64,000 bases of DNA from Chloroflexota bacterium (GTDB taxonomy: Bacteria > Chloroflexota > Anaerolineae > Promineifilales > Promineifilaceae). Both the position numbers and the translations under genes were made by a program. Location of the stretch: NCBI GenBank assembly GCA_014584575.1, contig JACTMP010000013.1, positions 124,001 to 188,000 of the forward strand, given 5' to 3'. Shown piece by piece: positions 44,362-53,141 of the stretch (the first letter of the stretch is position 1; each line of letters opens with the position of its first letter). The notes under the pieces are model-generated. The model was not told the DNA's origin. It worked only from the letters and a program-made list of their open reading frames with translations, and did no database searches.

Positions 44362-44544
44362 ATGAAAAGGTTACGACAGAATCGGGAAAACTTTTTGATT
44401 GTTGGCTTCGTGTTGGTCTTGTTTTTTTTACATTCGCTGCACCTATCCAGCCTGACCTATCGTGGTTGGCTGTCTTCGCTGGTACTGGCGACAAATGGCC
44501 TGCTGCTTTTCTGGCAGGTAAGGTCTGAGAAGGAAAATTTATGA
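44362..44544 (+). CDS. Small two-helix membrane protein in the kdp locus
   Basis: This is a 60-residue protein (MKRLRQNRENFLIVGFVLVL...). Two hydrophobic stretches (about 11-26 and 36-52) suggest a hairpin in the membrane. Its stop overlaps the kdpC start (ATGA), so it is translationally coupled. I do not recognise a family. Its place suggests a Kdp accessory peptide or a local membrane protein. Confidence 0.6.
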   Translation: MKRLRQNRENFLIVGFVLVLFFLHSLHLSSLTYRGWLSSLVLATNGLLLFWQVRSEKENL

Positions 44545-45143
44545 ACGCGCATAATCGTTGGTGGGCGATGGCCCGCCCGGCATTGGTTTTATTTGTCTTG
44601 TTTACATTGTTAACAGGGGTGGTTTACCCGCTGCTGGTCACGGCCGTGGCCCAAACCACCTTTCCGCACCAGGCCAACGGCAGCCTGATTGAACACGAGG
44701 GCATGATCATCGGCTCGGAATTGATCGGCCAGCCCTTTAGCGACCCGGCCTATTTTTGGTCACGGCCGTCGGCCACTACCCCGTACCCCTACAACGCCGC
44801 CGCCAGCGCCGGTTCCAATCTGGCAGCCAGCAATCCGGCGCTAACGGCCCAGGCGCAGGCGCGCATCGCCGCCTTGCAGGCAGCCGACCCCGGCAACCCG
44901 CTGCCCATCCCCGTTGACCTGGTGACGGCTTCCGGCAGCGGGCTGGACCCACACATCAGCGTGGCCGCTGCGCAGTACCAGGCCAACCGGGTGGCCGAGG
45001 CACGGGGCCTGCCCATCACCGAAGTGAATAAATTGATAGAGGCAAATACAGACGGCCGTTTCCTGGGCCTGCCAGGCGAACCGCGCATCAACGTCCTGAA
45101 GTTGAATCTGGCTTTAGACAATCTGGTGGTATCATCTCCATAA
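44541..45143 (+). CDS. kdpC: KdpC subunit of the K+-transporting ATPase
   Basis: This is a 200-residue protein. It has the N-terminal helix ALVLFVLFTLLTGVVYPLLV and the KdpC blocks GSLIEHEGMIIGSELIGQPF, YFWSRPSATTPYPYNAAASA, SGSGLDPHISVAAAQYQANR and EVNKLIEANTDGRFLGLPGE. The length and composition are normal and there is no frameshift, in contrast to kdpA, kdpB and kdpD around it. Confidence 0.95.
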   Translation: MNAHNRWWAMARPALVLFVLFTLLTGVVYPLLVTAVAQTTFPHQANGSLIEHEGMIIGSELIGQPFSDPAYFWSRPSATTPYPYNAAASAGSNLAASNPALTAQAQARIAALQAADPGNPLPIPVDLVTASGSGLDPHISVAAAQYQANRVAEARGLPITEVNKLIEANTDGRFLGLPGEPRINVLKLNLALDNLVVSSP

Positions 45144-45156
45144 CGAATCCCGGCGG

Positions 45157-45195
45157 TGTGCGCATCCTCAGATGCGCATCTGAGGATGCGCACAC
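45157..45195. repeat. Palindromic element, family B copy 4
   Basis: GTGTGCGCATCCTCAGATGC, then GCATCTGAGGATGCGCACAC, a near-perfect palindrome placed between kdpC and the kdpD fragment. Confidence 0.85.
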
Positions 45196-45212
45196 CACCG
45201 GCCAATATCCAG

Positions 45213-45599
45213 ATGACGGACAAGCGCCCTGACCCAGATCAATTGTTAAGCCAGATTCAGCAGGCTGAAGCGGAGGCGAAGCGTGGCAAGCTGAAGATAT
45301 TCCTGGGCTACGCCGCCGGGGTTGGCAAGACCTTTGCCATGCTGGAAGCGGCCCGCCAGCGCCGTGCCGAGGGCCGGGACGTGGTGGTGGCCTATGTGGA
45401 AACACACGGCCGTACCGAAACCGACGCCCTACTGACCAACCTGGAAATCATCCCCCGCCGCCAGGTCAGTTACCGCCACATCACCCTCAGCGAGATGGAC
45501 ACCGACGCCGTGTATAGCCCCATTCACCAATCCCCCCGCCAACCGGACGCCTCATCATCCTGCCACCATTCGGCGCCGGTGGCACGGCCGTTGGCATAA
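45213..45599 (+). pseudogene. kdpD: kdpD, N-terminal fragment
   Basis: From ATG 45213 (MTDKRPDPDQLLSQIQQAEA) about 100 residues of the KdpD sensor domain are present, including Walker A LGYAAGVGKTFAML and YVETHGRTETDALLTNLEII. After LSEMDTDAV (about 45512) the sequence leaves the family and the frame stops at 45599 among sequence antisense to the next gene. The rest of the KdpD kinase and KdpE are absent. Confidence 0.85.
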
Positions 45600-45763
45600 C
45601 ACCACAACGCCAGCGCACCAATCCAAATGCCGTCTATCGTCTCCAGCACGACAAGAAAGCGGGCGGGCACGGCCGTAAAATGCCCCAGCGCAATCAGAAC
45701 AACCATGATCACGGCCAACAAAACCAGCAGCAGATAGTTGAGTCTTTTTTTCTTTTGTTTCAC
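45524..45763 (-). CDS. Small two-helix membrane protein
   Basis: This is a 79-residue protein starting with GTG at 45763, 8 bases after AAGGAG. A basic N-terminus (KQKKKR) is followed by two hydrophobic helices (about 9-27 and 32-57) and a charged Trp-rich tail (EWWQDDEASGWRGDW). The family is not recognised. Its 3' end overlaps the truncated kdpD frame, so it marks the new junction. Confidence 0.6.
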   Translation of the reverse strand: MKQKKKRLNYLLLVLLAVIMVVLIALGHFTAVPARFLVVLETIDGIWIGALALWCYANGRATGAEWWQDDEASGWRGDW

Positions 45764-45899
45764 TGTCTGTTCTCCTTAACACTATCACCGTGCAGTGTAA
45801 CGGCCGTGATCTAAAAATAGTGAAAGGAAAACAGGCAGATGCGTAAAGAAAATGTCAAGTTCCCAATCTTTGAAAACCAGAGATGTTTTTTACAACTTC

Positions 45900-48779
45900 T
45901 TATGATTCAAACGTAGTGGATGGCTCCGATTCGTAGAGGGGGAGAGAGATGCAGAAAGTGCTGCCCTTGCCGGGCTGGCTTTGCACCCAGGCATTGCCGC
46001 CATGCCGAGTGGCAATCGTTTTAACAATCGCCAACCCCAAACCAGAGCCTTTTACCCTTTCCGTGCCTTTGGCTTTAACGCGGTAGAACTTCTCAAACAG
46101 ATGGGGCTGGTCTTCTTTGGGGATGCCAGGGCCGTTATCTTTGATGCTGATGACAGCCTCGCCATTGGCCTGATAAGCCTGTATATGCAGCGGGCCACTG
46201 TTGGGCGCATATTTAATGCCATTCCCGACCAGATTGGCAATCGCCTGGCGCACCAGGGGCAGATCACCCACAATGGTGTCTATCTCATCGGCAATGTCCA
46301 CTTTAATCTGGATGCCGGCCAGGTGAGCGTGCTGCCAGTATTCAGCAGCAATGTCGGCCAGCAACGGCCGTATCTCAATCTCCTCGCGCTCTAACTCCAT
46401 GCCCCCCTCAATGCGGGCAATATCCAGCAAGTCTTCCACCATCTTAGACATCTGGTCAATACCACCCAGAATCTTACTCACATACTCATGCTGTTTATCA
46501 TTCAACTCCCCAGCCAGCGAAAGCATCGAGGCATACCCCCGGATAAACGTCAGCGGGCTGCGCAAATCATGGGAGACCGTGGCCACAAAGTCCGACTTCA
46601 TCTTGTCAATCTCCTTCAGATCGGTAATGTCGCGCAGCACTGCCACCCGCCCAAACACCTGCCCCTCATGGCTAAAAATGGTGGAGGCAATGGCGTTATA
46701 AATTTTGTTATCGGACGTGGTGATTTCCAGATTATGCGGCCGTTCATCCTGCCCAATCAACGCCTTCACCAACGCCGGAACAGGAATCACATCCGCCACC
46801 GGACGATTCCGCACCGCATCCACCGTAAAATTAAAAATACGTTCCGCCGCCGGGTTGATCAACAACACCCGCTCCGTCTGGTCGGTGACAATAACAGCGT
46901 CAGACGTGCTGGCCAGCACCGCCGCCAAGCGACGGCGACCACTTTCGGCCGTCGCATACAGGCGCGCATTTTCCACCAACACCGCCCCCTGGGTAGAGAG
47001 CGTGGAAAGCAGGTTCCGCTCGGTCAGGTCAAAACTATGTGTCTGGCGAAAACCCAACCAGAGAATGCCTTGAAAGCGGTCATGGGAACGCAAAGGGATG
47101 GCCAGCAAGGCCGGGACGGGCAACTCGGCCGTATCCGGCAAATCCAACGTGCGCCGAATCTCTTCCGGCGTTACCAACATCAGTTCCGACGCATGGCGCA
47201 GCCGGGTCATAATCTGGCGGTCTAACACGGCCATTTGCTCGGCGGCCGGCCCTTCACCAAACGTCATCGGGTTGCCGCCGGAAGGATTAGGCACCACAGC
47301 GCGCGCCCCAATCGCACCTGTGCCCCGCAATGCGCCTTGTAAAATGGCCGGGAGACCTTCGTGAATGTCAATGCTGGTAGCCACATCATGGCTGACGCCC
47401 AATAAAAGCGACAGTTCATTCAACCGTTTGCGCATGGAACGCTGCATCTGGGCAAAGGCGCGCTGCAATTGCCCAATCTCATCATCCCGTTGCAGATGGA
47501 GAGCGGGCGTCCAGTTGCCACCGGCGGCAATGGTCTTGGCCGCCGCCACCATCTCATCCAGCGGCGTGGTAATGTCCCGACCAATGACCAGGACGTGGGC
47601 ATAAAACAGCCCGGCGGCCAGCAGCATGACCAATAACAGCGGCCAGCCAATGCCCCAGGCCTGTTCCAGCACGGCCGTATACGGCGCTGTACCCACCACA
47701 ATTTCCGCCGTATCTCCTTGCGACGCCACCACCACCAACTCGCGGTCATACGGAATGGCGGTGTCATCACGCCAATGCCAGTAAGCGGCGCCGTTTTCCG
47801 GCTGCGCCAGCCGCAGCAGGGTCAAACCGGCGCCCGCCTGCGGCCAGGCGGCCCTATCATAACGGGCAAAGTGATATTGCTTCTCATTGGGGTCGCTCTG
47901 TTCAGGCGCCGGCGGCAAGGGCGCATCGGCGGGGATGATGAGCAACGTTTCGGCGATGTTGTGGGCAATCAGCCGGGTGGAAATGGTGATGGCGACACTG
48001 TACAACACAAACAGCGTCAGGCTGAGCAGGATGGCGGTGAAGGCAATATAGTTGAGGATGAGGCGTCTTTGCAGGCTGCGCTGTGTGGGGGAGGGAACCA
48101 ACGGCCGTGACGGTTTTAAGTCCGGCAGTGCCCGCAGCACAAACATCACCACCACACCGCCCACCAAACCTTCCATCAGGCGCGGCCACAAGCCGGCCAG
48201 CGCTACCACCAGGGCCACATCTAAAGCCACCAGCCCGGTCGCCGGCCCAGCGGCAAAGGTGGCTACACCCGCCAGCGCCGCCAGCAAGAATCCGGCCAAC
48301 AAACCGGCTATCACCGGTTCACGCAGCCAGCGGTACAGCCGGCCCATATAGTTCTGCTGCATGAGCACGGCCGTGAACATGGTCACAAACGCATAATGGA
48401 AAATGGGAAATAGCTGGTGCGTCTCGCCCAAGCTCTGGCCTAAACCGGCGGCGGCCCCTACCCACAAGGCAGCAATGGGGGGCAGGATAGCGGCGGCCAA
48501 CAGGGTAGGCACGGCCGTTAATAACACCACATAGGCCACAGCGCCCATCGGTGTTTGTTTTACGGGATATGCTAGAAATTGGCTGGCGACAAAGGCAGCT
48601 ACGCTCAGGCCAATTAACCAGCGCCAACCAGCGCCGCCCAAAGTCTGAAAATCATCCCGGTACCGGGACAGCAATAGGCCAGTGATGATGATGTAGACCA
48701 ATAAAAGGAGATTGCCCAATAAACGGTCTGGCAGTCCGACCGCTATTGTTTCAGTTGCTCCCCATAGCTCAACCGGCAT
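45900..48779 (-). CDS. Large membrane hybrid sensor histidine kinase (7TM-like, HAMP, GAF, PAS)
   Basis: This is a 959-residue protein. About seven to eight helices in residues 18-215 resemble an MASE/5TM-type sensor. A further TM pair encloses an extracytoplasmic loop (about 240-400), followed by HAMP ([20 protein letters not shown]), a GAF-like domain (about 455-605), a PAS domain (LAAVLASTSDAVIVTDQTER), HisKA with phospho-acceptor FVATVSHDLRSPLTF and HATPase (NLVGNGIKYAPN, DNGPGIP, GSGLGLAIVKT). No cognate regulator is adjacent. It replaces the position expected for kdpD. Confidence 0.9.
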   Translation of the reverse strand: MPVELWGATETIAVGLPDRLLGNLLLLVYIIITGLLLSRYRDDFQTLGGAGWRWLIGLSVAAFVASQFLAYPVKQTPMGAVAYVVLLTAVPTLLAAAILPPIAALWVGAAAGLGQSLGETHQLFPIFHYAFVTMFTAVLMQQNYMGRLYRWLREPVIAGLLAGFLLAALAGVATFAAGPATGLVALDVALVVALAGLWPRLMEGLVGGVVVMFVLRALPDLKPSRPLVPSPTQRSLQRRLILNYIAFTAILLSLTLFVLYSVAITISTRLIAHNIAETLLIIPADAPLPPAPEQSDPNEKQYHFARYDRAAWPQAGAGLTLLRLAQPENGAAYWHWRDDTAIPYDRELVVVASQGDTAEIVVGTAPYTAVLEQAWGIGWPLLLVMLLAAGLFYAHVLVIGRDITTPLDEMVAAAKTIAAGGNWTPALHLQRDDEIGQLQRAFAQMQRSMRKRLNELSLLLGVSHDVATSIDIHEGLPAILQGALRGTGAIGARAVVPNPSGGNPMTFGEGPAAEQMAVLDRQIMTRLRHASELMLVTPEEIRRTLDLPDTAELPVPALLAIPLRSHDRFQGILWLGFRQTHSFDLTERNLLSTLSTQGAVLVENARLYATAESGRRRLAAVLASTSDAVIVTDQTERVLLINPAAERIFNFTVDAVRNRPVADVIPVPALVKALIGQDERPHNLEITTSDNKIYNAIASTIFSHEGQVFGRVAVLRDITDLKEIDKMKSDFVATVSHDLRSPLTFIRGYASMLSLAGELNDKQHEYVSKILGGIDQMSKMVEDLLDIARIEGGMELEREEIEIRPLLADIAAEYWQHAHLAGIQIKVDIADEIDTIVGDLPLVRQAIANLVGNGIKYAPNSGPLHIQAYQANGEAVISIKDNGPGIPKEDQPHLFEKFYRVKAKGTERVKGSGLGLAIVKTIATRHGGNAWVQSQPGKGSTFCISLPLYESEPSTTFES

Positions 48780-48987
48780 ATTGTCTTTCCTATCCTGTGG
48801 CTTATGCCGCGCAACAACCCCATTGTGTGAAAACGACTCCTTACAACAAACTGCCAGGAGTTGTACATAATCAAGAGTTTACCATAATAAAACGATTGCG
48901 ATTATAACATGGCGGCATAGCTGTCGCAATTAGTACCAAATAGGTATGTAATTGAGAATGCAGTTTAAGTTTGGACTACCCATTGGT

Positions 48988-49032
48988 GGCAAGTGGCAGG
49001 TGGCAAGTAACCTGCCACTTTGCCACTTGCCC
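48988..49032. repeat. Reiterated-unit hairpin, family G
   Basis: GGCAAGTGGCAGGTGGCAAG pairs with the downstream CCTGCCACTTTGCCACTTGC in the gap before the Thr-rich gene. The remaining 290 bp (48780-49071) show only AT-rich promoter-like sequence and no gene. Confidence 0.65.
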
Positions 49033-49071
49033 GTTTGTCAATTGCCCTGATGTCCATTATCATCCTGCCCA

Positions 49072-49590
49072 ATGGACTCTCGACGTCGCACCTACAGCTT
49101 GTTGATCGGCATTATTTTACTGACAATCCCCTGTTATTGCGCCGGGATTGTGGCGCTGCTGATGGCGCCGGATGACCGGAGCGGGACAACAACACCGACG
49201 GCTGAAACGGTGACGCCTACGGTCACTGACACCGCTACGATGGCGCCGCTGCCCGGTACACTCACGGCCGTGCCTACCTCCTTCTTCACGCCTACGCCGC
49301 CACAGGCTACCTCTACCCTGCCGCCCACACCCACCCAATTCACCACACCCACCACCGCCACCACATTTACGCCAACCTTCACAGCCACAGCCACACCTAC
49401 CGAAACAGCCACCAGCACACCAACCAGCACACCTACCGAGACGCCAACGGAGACCGCCACCGCTACCTTAACGGCCACGCCCACCTTTACCGCCACCGCC
49501 ACCGATACACCGACGGAGACCGCTACCAGTACGCCCACGGAGACGGCCACCGCTGAAACAACGCCGGAAGTCACACCCCCCACGCCCTAA
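49072..49590 (+). CDS. Secreted Thr/Pro-rich stalk protein
   Basis: This is a 172-residue protein. A signal/anchor helix (residues 8-28, [20 protein letters not shown]) is followed by about 135 residues that are nearly all T, P, A, S and E, with TxTPTET-type imperfect repeats. This is a mucin-like low-complexity stalk, common in Chloroflexota envelope proteins. No globular domain is attached, which makes it a stand-alone stalk or a truncated one. Thr residues could be O-mannosylated by a GT39-type enzyme such as that at 59077-60807 (inference). Confidence 0.7.
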   Translation: MDSRRRTYSLLIGIILLTIPCYCAGIVALLMAPDDRSGTTTPTAETVTPTVTDTATMAPLPGTLTAVPTSFFTPTPPQATSTLPPTPTQFTTPTTATTFTPTFTATATPTETATSTPTSTPTETPTETATATLTATPTFTATATDTPTETATSTPTETATAETTPEVTPPTP

Positions 49591-49665
49591 AAATTGGCAT
49601 CACAGCAGGAAACAGATACAACTAGAGCCGGTAGAGCAAAACTGGAAAACGTGGTAAAAAAGAGT

Positions 49666-50766
49666 ATGGACATTTTTAAACTGCTCAAAACCTTGACCGA
49701 AACGCCTGGTCCATCTGGTTATGAGGGGCCGATTGCCGCTGTGATTGAGGAATTATGGCAACCCTATGCGGATGACATCACACGAGACCGGGTGGGTAGT
49801 CTGATTGCCATTAAACATGCCAGCAAAAACGGCCGTACCCCTCCCCGCCGCATCCTCCTGGCCGCCCACATGGACGAGATCGCTCTGATGGTGCGTGATG
49901 TGGAAGAACACCACGGCAATGGTTTTTTGCGCGTCACACCCATTGGCGGGGTGGATACACGGCAGGTATTTGGGCAGTTGGTGGTGGTTCACGGCCGTAA
50001 AAACCTCACCGGCGTCGTGGGCTGCCTGCCAGGGCGCATGTTGCCCGACGAAAAACAAGACAAACCATTTGACTACGAAGACCTGCTGGTAGATGTGGGT
50101 CTACCTATTGAAACGGTGAACAACCAGATTGCCATTGGCGACTTTATCAGCTTTCGTCAACCGCTGCTCAAACTGATGAACAAACGGGTGGCAGGCAAAT
50201 CATTGGACAATCGCGCTTCCGTCGCGGCCGTGACTGTCTGCCTGGAACAATTGCAGCACCGGCAACACGCCTGGGAAGTCATCGCCGTGGCCACCGCCCA
50301 GGAAGAAACCCGGCTGTTAGGCGCGTATACCACCGCCTTTGCCTTGCAGCCCGATGCGGCCATTGCCATTGACGTCACCTTTGGCAAAGGGCCGGGCGCG
50401 AACGAACACGTTACCCACGAATTGGGCGGCGGCCCGGCCTTAGACCTGGGGCCAAATGTACACACCGGCATGTTCAATACTCTCAAAACAGTGGCCGAAG
50501 AGATGGAACTAAACGTCAACGTAGAAACGCACCAACGCGCCAGCGGCACCGATGCCCACGGCCTGCAAATTGCCCGCGCCGGAATTCCTACCGCCATTGT
50601 GGGCATTCCCCTGCGCTACATGCACACAATGGTGGAATCCCTCTCGCTCAAAGATGTAGAACGCGCCGGTCGTCTGCTGGCCGAATTTATCGCCGGACTG
50701 GACGATGATTTCCTGGAAAAATTGGCGAAGGGGATGATGGAGGAAGAAAAAGACGGTAATCGGTAA
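49666..50766 (+). CDS. M42-family metallo-aminopeptidase, copy 1
   Basis: This is a 366-residue protein from ATG 49666. The M42/TET blocks are LTETPGPSGYEGP, AAHMDEIALMV (metal His/Asp), AGKSLDNRASVAAV (bridging Asp), VATAQEETRLLGAY (catalytic Glu pair) and ASGTDAHGLQIARAGIPTAI. Family members form dodecameric tetrahedra that trim peptides in the cytoplasm. The C-terminal KDGNR is encoded by a family D repeat. It is the first of three tandem paralogues. Confidence 0.93.
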   Translation: MDIFKLLKTLTETPGPSGYEGPIAAVIEELWQPYADDITRDRVGSLIAIKHASKNGRTPPRRILLAAHMDEIALMVRDVEEHHGNGFLRVTPIGGVDTRQVFGQLVVVHGRKNLTGVVGCLPGRMLPDEKQDKPFDYEDLLVDVGLPIETVNNQIAIGDFISFRQPLLKLMNKRVAGKSLDNRASVAAVTVCLEQLQHRQHAWEVIAVATAQEETRLLGAYTTAFALQPDAAIAIDVTFGKGPGANEHVTHELGGGPALDLGPNVHTGMFNTLKTVAEEMELNVNVETHQRASGTDAHGLQIARAGIPTAIVGIPLRYMHTMVESLSLKDVERAGRLLAEFIAGLDDDFLEKLAKGMMEEEKDGNR

Positions 50767-50830
50767 TCAGTAAACGGTAATCGGTGTATAGCACCATTAC
50801 CGGTAACCGATTACCGATAACCGATAACCG
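50757..50830. repeat. Reiterated-unit hairpin, family D
   Basis: GGTAATCGGTAATCAGTAAA and ACCGATTACCGATAACCGAT arms overlap the end of the first M42 gene and end at the start of the second. Confidence 0.75.
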
Positions 50831-50833
50831 ACT

Positions 50834-51871
50834 ATGAACGAACTACTCAAAAACCTGACCGAAGCAGTGGGCGTTTCTGGCGAGGAGAAAGAGATTCGCC
50901 GGATTATTCGTGACCTGATCGCCGACAATGTAGATGAATGGCATGTGGACACGATGGGCAGCCTGATCGCCCTGAAAAAAGGGACCGGCGCGTCGCCGCT
51001 GCGGGTGATGGTGGACGCCCACATGGACGAAGTGGGGCTGATGGTGACGGGCTTTGACAGCAACGGCACATTGAAATTTGACACGGTGGGTGGTTTTGAC
51101 GACCGCGCCCTGTTGGGCAAGGTGGTGCAGGTGGGGCCGGAGAAAATTACGGGGGTAATTGGTGGCCGGCCGGTGCATCTGTCTACCCCGGCGCAGCGTA
51201 ATTCAGTGGTCAAAGTGGACGCCATGCGCATTGACATTGGCGCGAAAAATGAAGACGCGGCCAAAGGCAAAGTGAAACTGGGTGACCGGGCGGCATTTGT
51301 GACGGCGTATGAGGAGTTGGGGAGCACGGCCGTAGCCAAAGCGTTCGATAACCGGGCGGGCTGCGCGGCGTTGGTGGAGTTGCTGCGGGCACGGCCGTAT
51401 CCCTTTGACCTGTACGCCGCTTTCACCGTGCAGGAAGAGGTGGGTTTACGCGGGGCGCAGGCTGCCGCCTATGGCATTGACCCCGATGTAGCCCTGGTGC
51501 TGGAATGTACCCCCGCCTATGACCTACCCAATAAAAACGACGTCAGCCCTAACGTGGCCCTGGGCAAAGGCCCCTCGATTTATGTGATGGATTCCGTCAC
51601 CGTGCAAGACCCACGCCTGGTACGCCACATTCTGCAAACGGCCGTGACCCACAACATCCCCTACCAGATTCGGCAACCCGGCGGCGGCGGCACCAATACC
51701 GGCGCCATTCAGCGCATCCGCCGCCCTATTCCCGCCGCCACCATCGCCGTGCCTGGCCGTTACGCCCACACCCCCGCTATGATGATTAACCTGGACGATT
51801 ACGCCCATGTGGTCAAACTGGCGCAGTTGACGCTGCAAGGATTGACAACAGAAATCGTAAAACGTAATTGA
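50834..51871 (+). CDS. M42-family metallo-aminopeptidase, copy 2
   Basis: This is a 345-residue protein. MDELLKNLTEAVGVSGEEKE-type start, VDAHMDEVGLMV, KAFDNRAGCAALVEL, FTVQEEVGLRGAQAAAYGID and IRQPGGGGTNTGAIQ carry the expected metal and catalytic residues. It is closer in sequence style to copy 3 than to copy 1. The end (IVKRN) lies in a family E repeat. Confidence 0.93.
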   Translation: MNELLKNLTEAVGVSGEEKEIRRIIRDLIADNVDEWHVDTMGSLIALKKGTGASPLRVMVDAHMDEVGLMVTGFDSNGTLKFDTVGGFDDRALLGKVVQVGPEKITGVIGGRPVHLSTPAQRNSVVKVDAMRIDIGAKNEDAAKGKVKLGDRAAFVTAYEELGSTAVAKAFDNRAGCAALVELLRARPYPFDLYAAFTVQEEVGLRGAQAAAYGIDPDVALVLECTPAYDLPNKNDVSPNVALGKGPSIYVMDSVTVQDPRLVRHILQTAVTHNIPYQIRQPGGGGTNTGAIQRIRRPIPAATIAVPGRYAHTPAMMINLDDYAHVVKLAQLTLQGLTTEIVKRN

Positions 51872-51914
51872 GTAATTGGGTAATTACTCAATCACTCAAT
51901 TACCCAATTACTCT
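51868..51914. repeat. Reiterated-unit hairpin, family E
   Basis: GAGTAATTGGGTAATTACTC and TCACTCAATTACCCAATTAC between M42 copies 2 and 3. Related sequences are at 5648-5690 (inside a gene end) and 29775-29810. Confidence 0.75.
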
Positions 51915-51926
51915 TAAGGCAAGAGC

Positions 51927-52919
51927 ATGAACAACCTCATCAAAAAACTCGTAGAAGCCTACGGCCCTTCCGGTTTTGAAGACCAGATGCGCGCCCTGAT
52001 CCGGCCCGAAATTGAGAAATATGCCGATGAAATCTCGGTAGATGCGCTGGGCAACCTGATCGCCCGCAAAAAAGGGGACGGCAGCGGCCTGAAGGTGATG
52101 GTGGCGGCGCACATGGACGAAATCGGCGTCATGATCACCCACATCACCGAAGAAGGGTTTTGCCGCTTTACCAACATCGGCGGCGTTTATCCCCATACGT
52201 TGTTAGGCGGGCGGGTGCAGTTTGCCGACGGCCGTGTGGGTATCATCCACAGCGACCGTATCATCGACCGGGGCAAGATGCACGGGCTGGAAAAGTTTTT
52301 CATTGATGTGGGGGCCAACGGCCGTGATGATTGCCCGGTGCAGGTCGGCGACGCCGCCGGTTTCCACCGCGAGTTTGTGGCCAACGGTAAAATGCTAAGC
52401 GCCAAGAGCATGGATGACCGCATCGGTTGTGTGGTGGCTATTGAAGCCATGAAACGGCTGAAACAAACGCCCCATGACGTTTACTTTGTATTCAGCGTAC
52501 AGGAAGAAATCGGCACACGCGGCGCAGAAGCGGCCGCCAACCATATTGACCCTGACGTAGGCATTGCTCTGGACGTAACCACCACCGGCGATGTGCCCGA
52601 AGCCATCCCCATGGCCGTCAGCCTGGGTAAGGGCACGGCTATTAAAGTGAAAGACGCCGGTATGATCGCCCATCACGGGCTGGTGCAGCTGATGAAACAG
52701 CGGGCCAGCGAAGCGGCCATCCCCTATCAACTGGAGGTATTAACCGGCGGCTCCACCGATGCCCGTTCGATACAGATCGCCAATGGCGGCGCGGCGGCCG
52801 GCTGCATCTCCATCCCCTGCCGTTACGTCCACTCCCAAAGCGAAACCGTCCATGCCGACGACGTGGAAAACTCTATCAAACTCCTGGTCGAACTCCTCAC
52901 CAAACCAATTGATCTGTGA
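51927..52919 (+). CDS. M42-family metallo-aminopeptidase, copy 3
   Basis: This is a 330-residue protein. VEAYGPSGFEDQM, VAAHMDEIGVMITHI, SAKSMDDRIGCVVAI, FSVQEEIGTRGAEAAANHID and GGSTDARSIQIANGG show all metal and catalytic residues. Three differently diverged copies in a row could form mixed TET particles with separate specificities. Confidence 0.94.
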   Translation: MNNLIKKLVEAYGPSGFEDQMRALIRPEIEKYADEISVDALGNLIARKKGDGSGLKVMVAAHMDEIGVMITHITEEGFCRFTNIGGVYPHTLLGGRVQFADGRVGIIHSDRIIDRGKMHGLEKFFIDVGANGRDDCPVQVGDAAGFHREFVANGKMLSAKSMDDRIGCVVAIEAMKRLKQTPHDVYFVFSVQEEIGTRGAEAAANHIDPDVGIALDVTTTGDVPEAIPMAVSLGKGTAIKVKDAGMIAHHGLVQLMKQRASEAAIPYQLEVLTGGSTDARSIQIANGGAAAGCISIPCRYVHSQSETVHADDVENSIKLLVELLTKPIDL

Positions 52920-52938
52920 TGACGTTCTGGCAAAAAGC

Positions 52939-52994
52939 AAAAAAAGGCGTGGGATTGTGTGCCATGACGGCCCACCAATCACCACGCCTTTTTT
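52939..52994. terminator. Terminator of the M42 cluster
   Basis: AAAAAAGGCGTGG pairs with CCACGCCTTTTTT across a 29-base loop, 20 bases after the last M42 stop. It is A/T-flanked on both sides and so usable from both strands. Confidence 0.75.
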
Positions 52995-53094
52995 CAAGTA
53001 AGGAGGAAGAAATGATATGCGCCTTACCTTAGCCCCAACCCTTAAGAAGAATGTAAACAACACATGATGAAATGATGAGACAAGGAAATGGGAA

Positions 53095-53141
53095 TGGTCA
53101 ATTGATAATTGGCAATTGGCAATTGACCATTGATCATTGAC
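53095..53141. repeat. Reiterated-unit hairpin, family H copy 2
   Basis: GGTCAATTGATAATTGGCAA and TTGGCAATTGACCATTGATC overlap the last codons of the CopC-CopD gene. Confidence 0.65.

Noticed and set aside
49134..49583. 149-codon minus-strand frame of V/G/S repeats
   Set aside because: Antisense of the Thr-rich repeat coding region. Low-complexity codons give an open reverse frame automatically.
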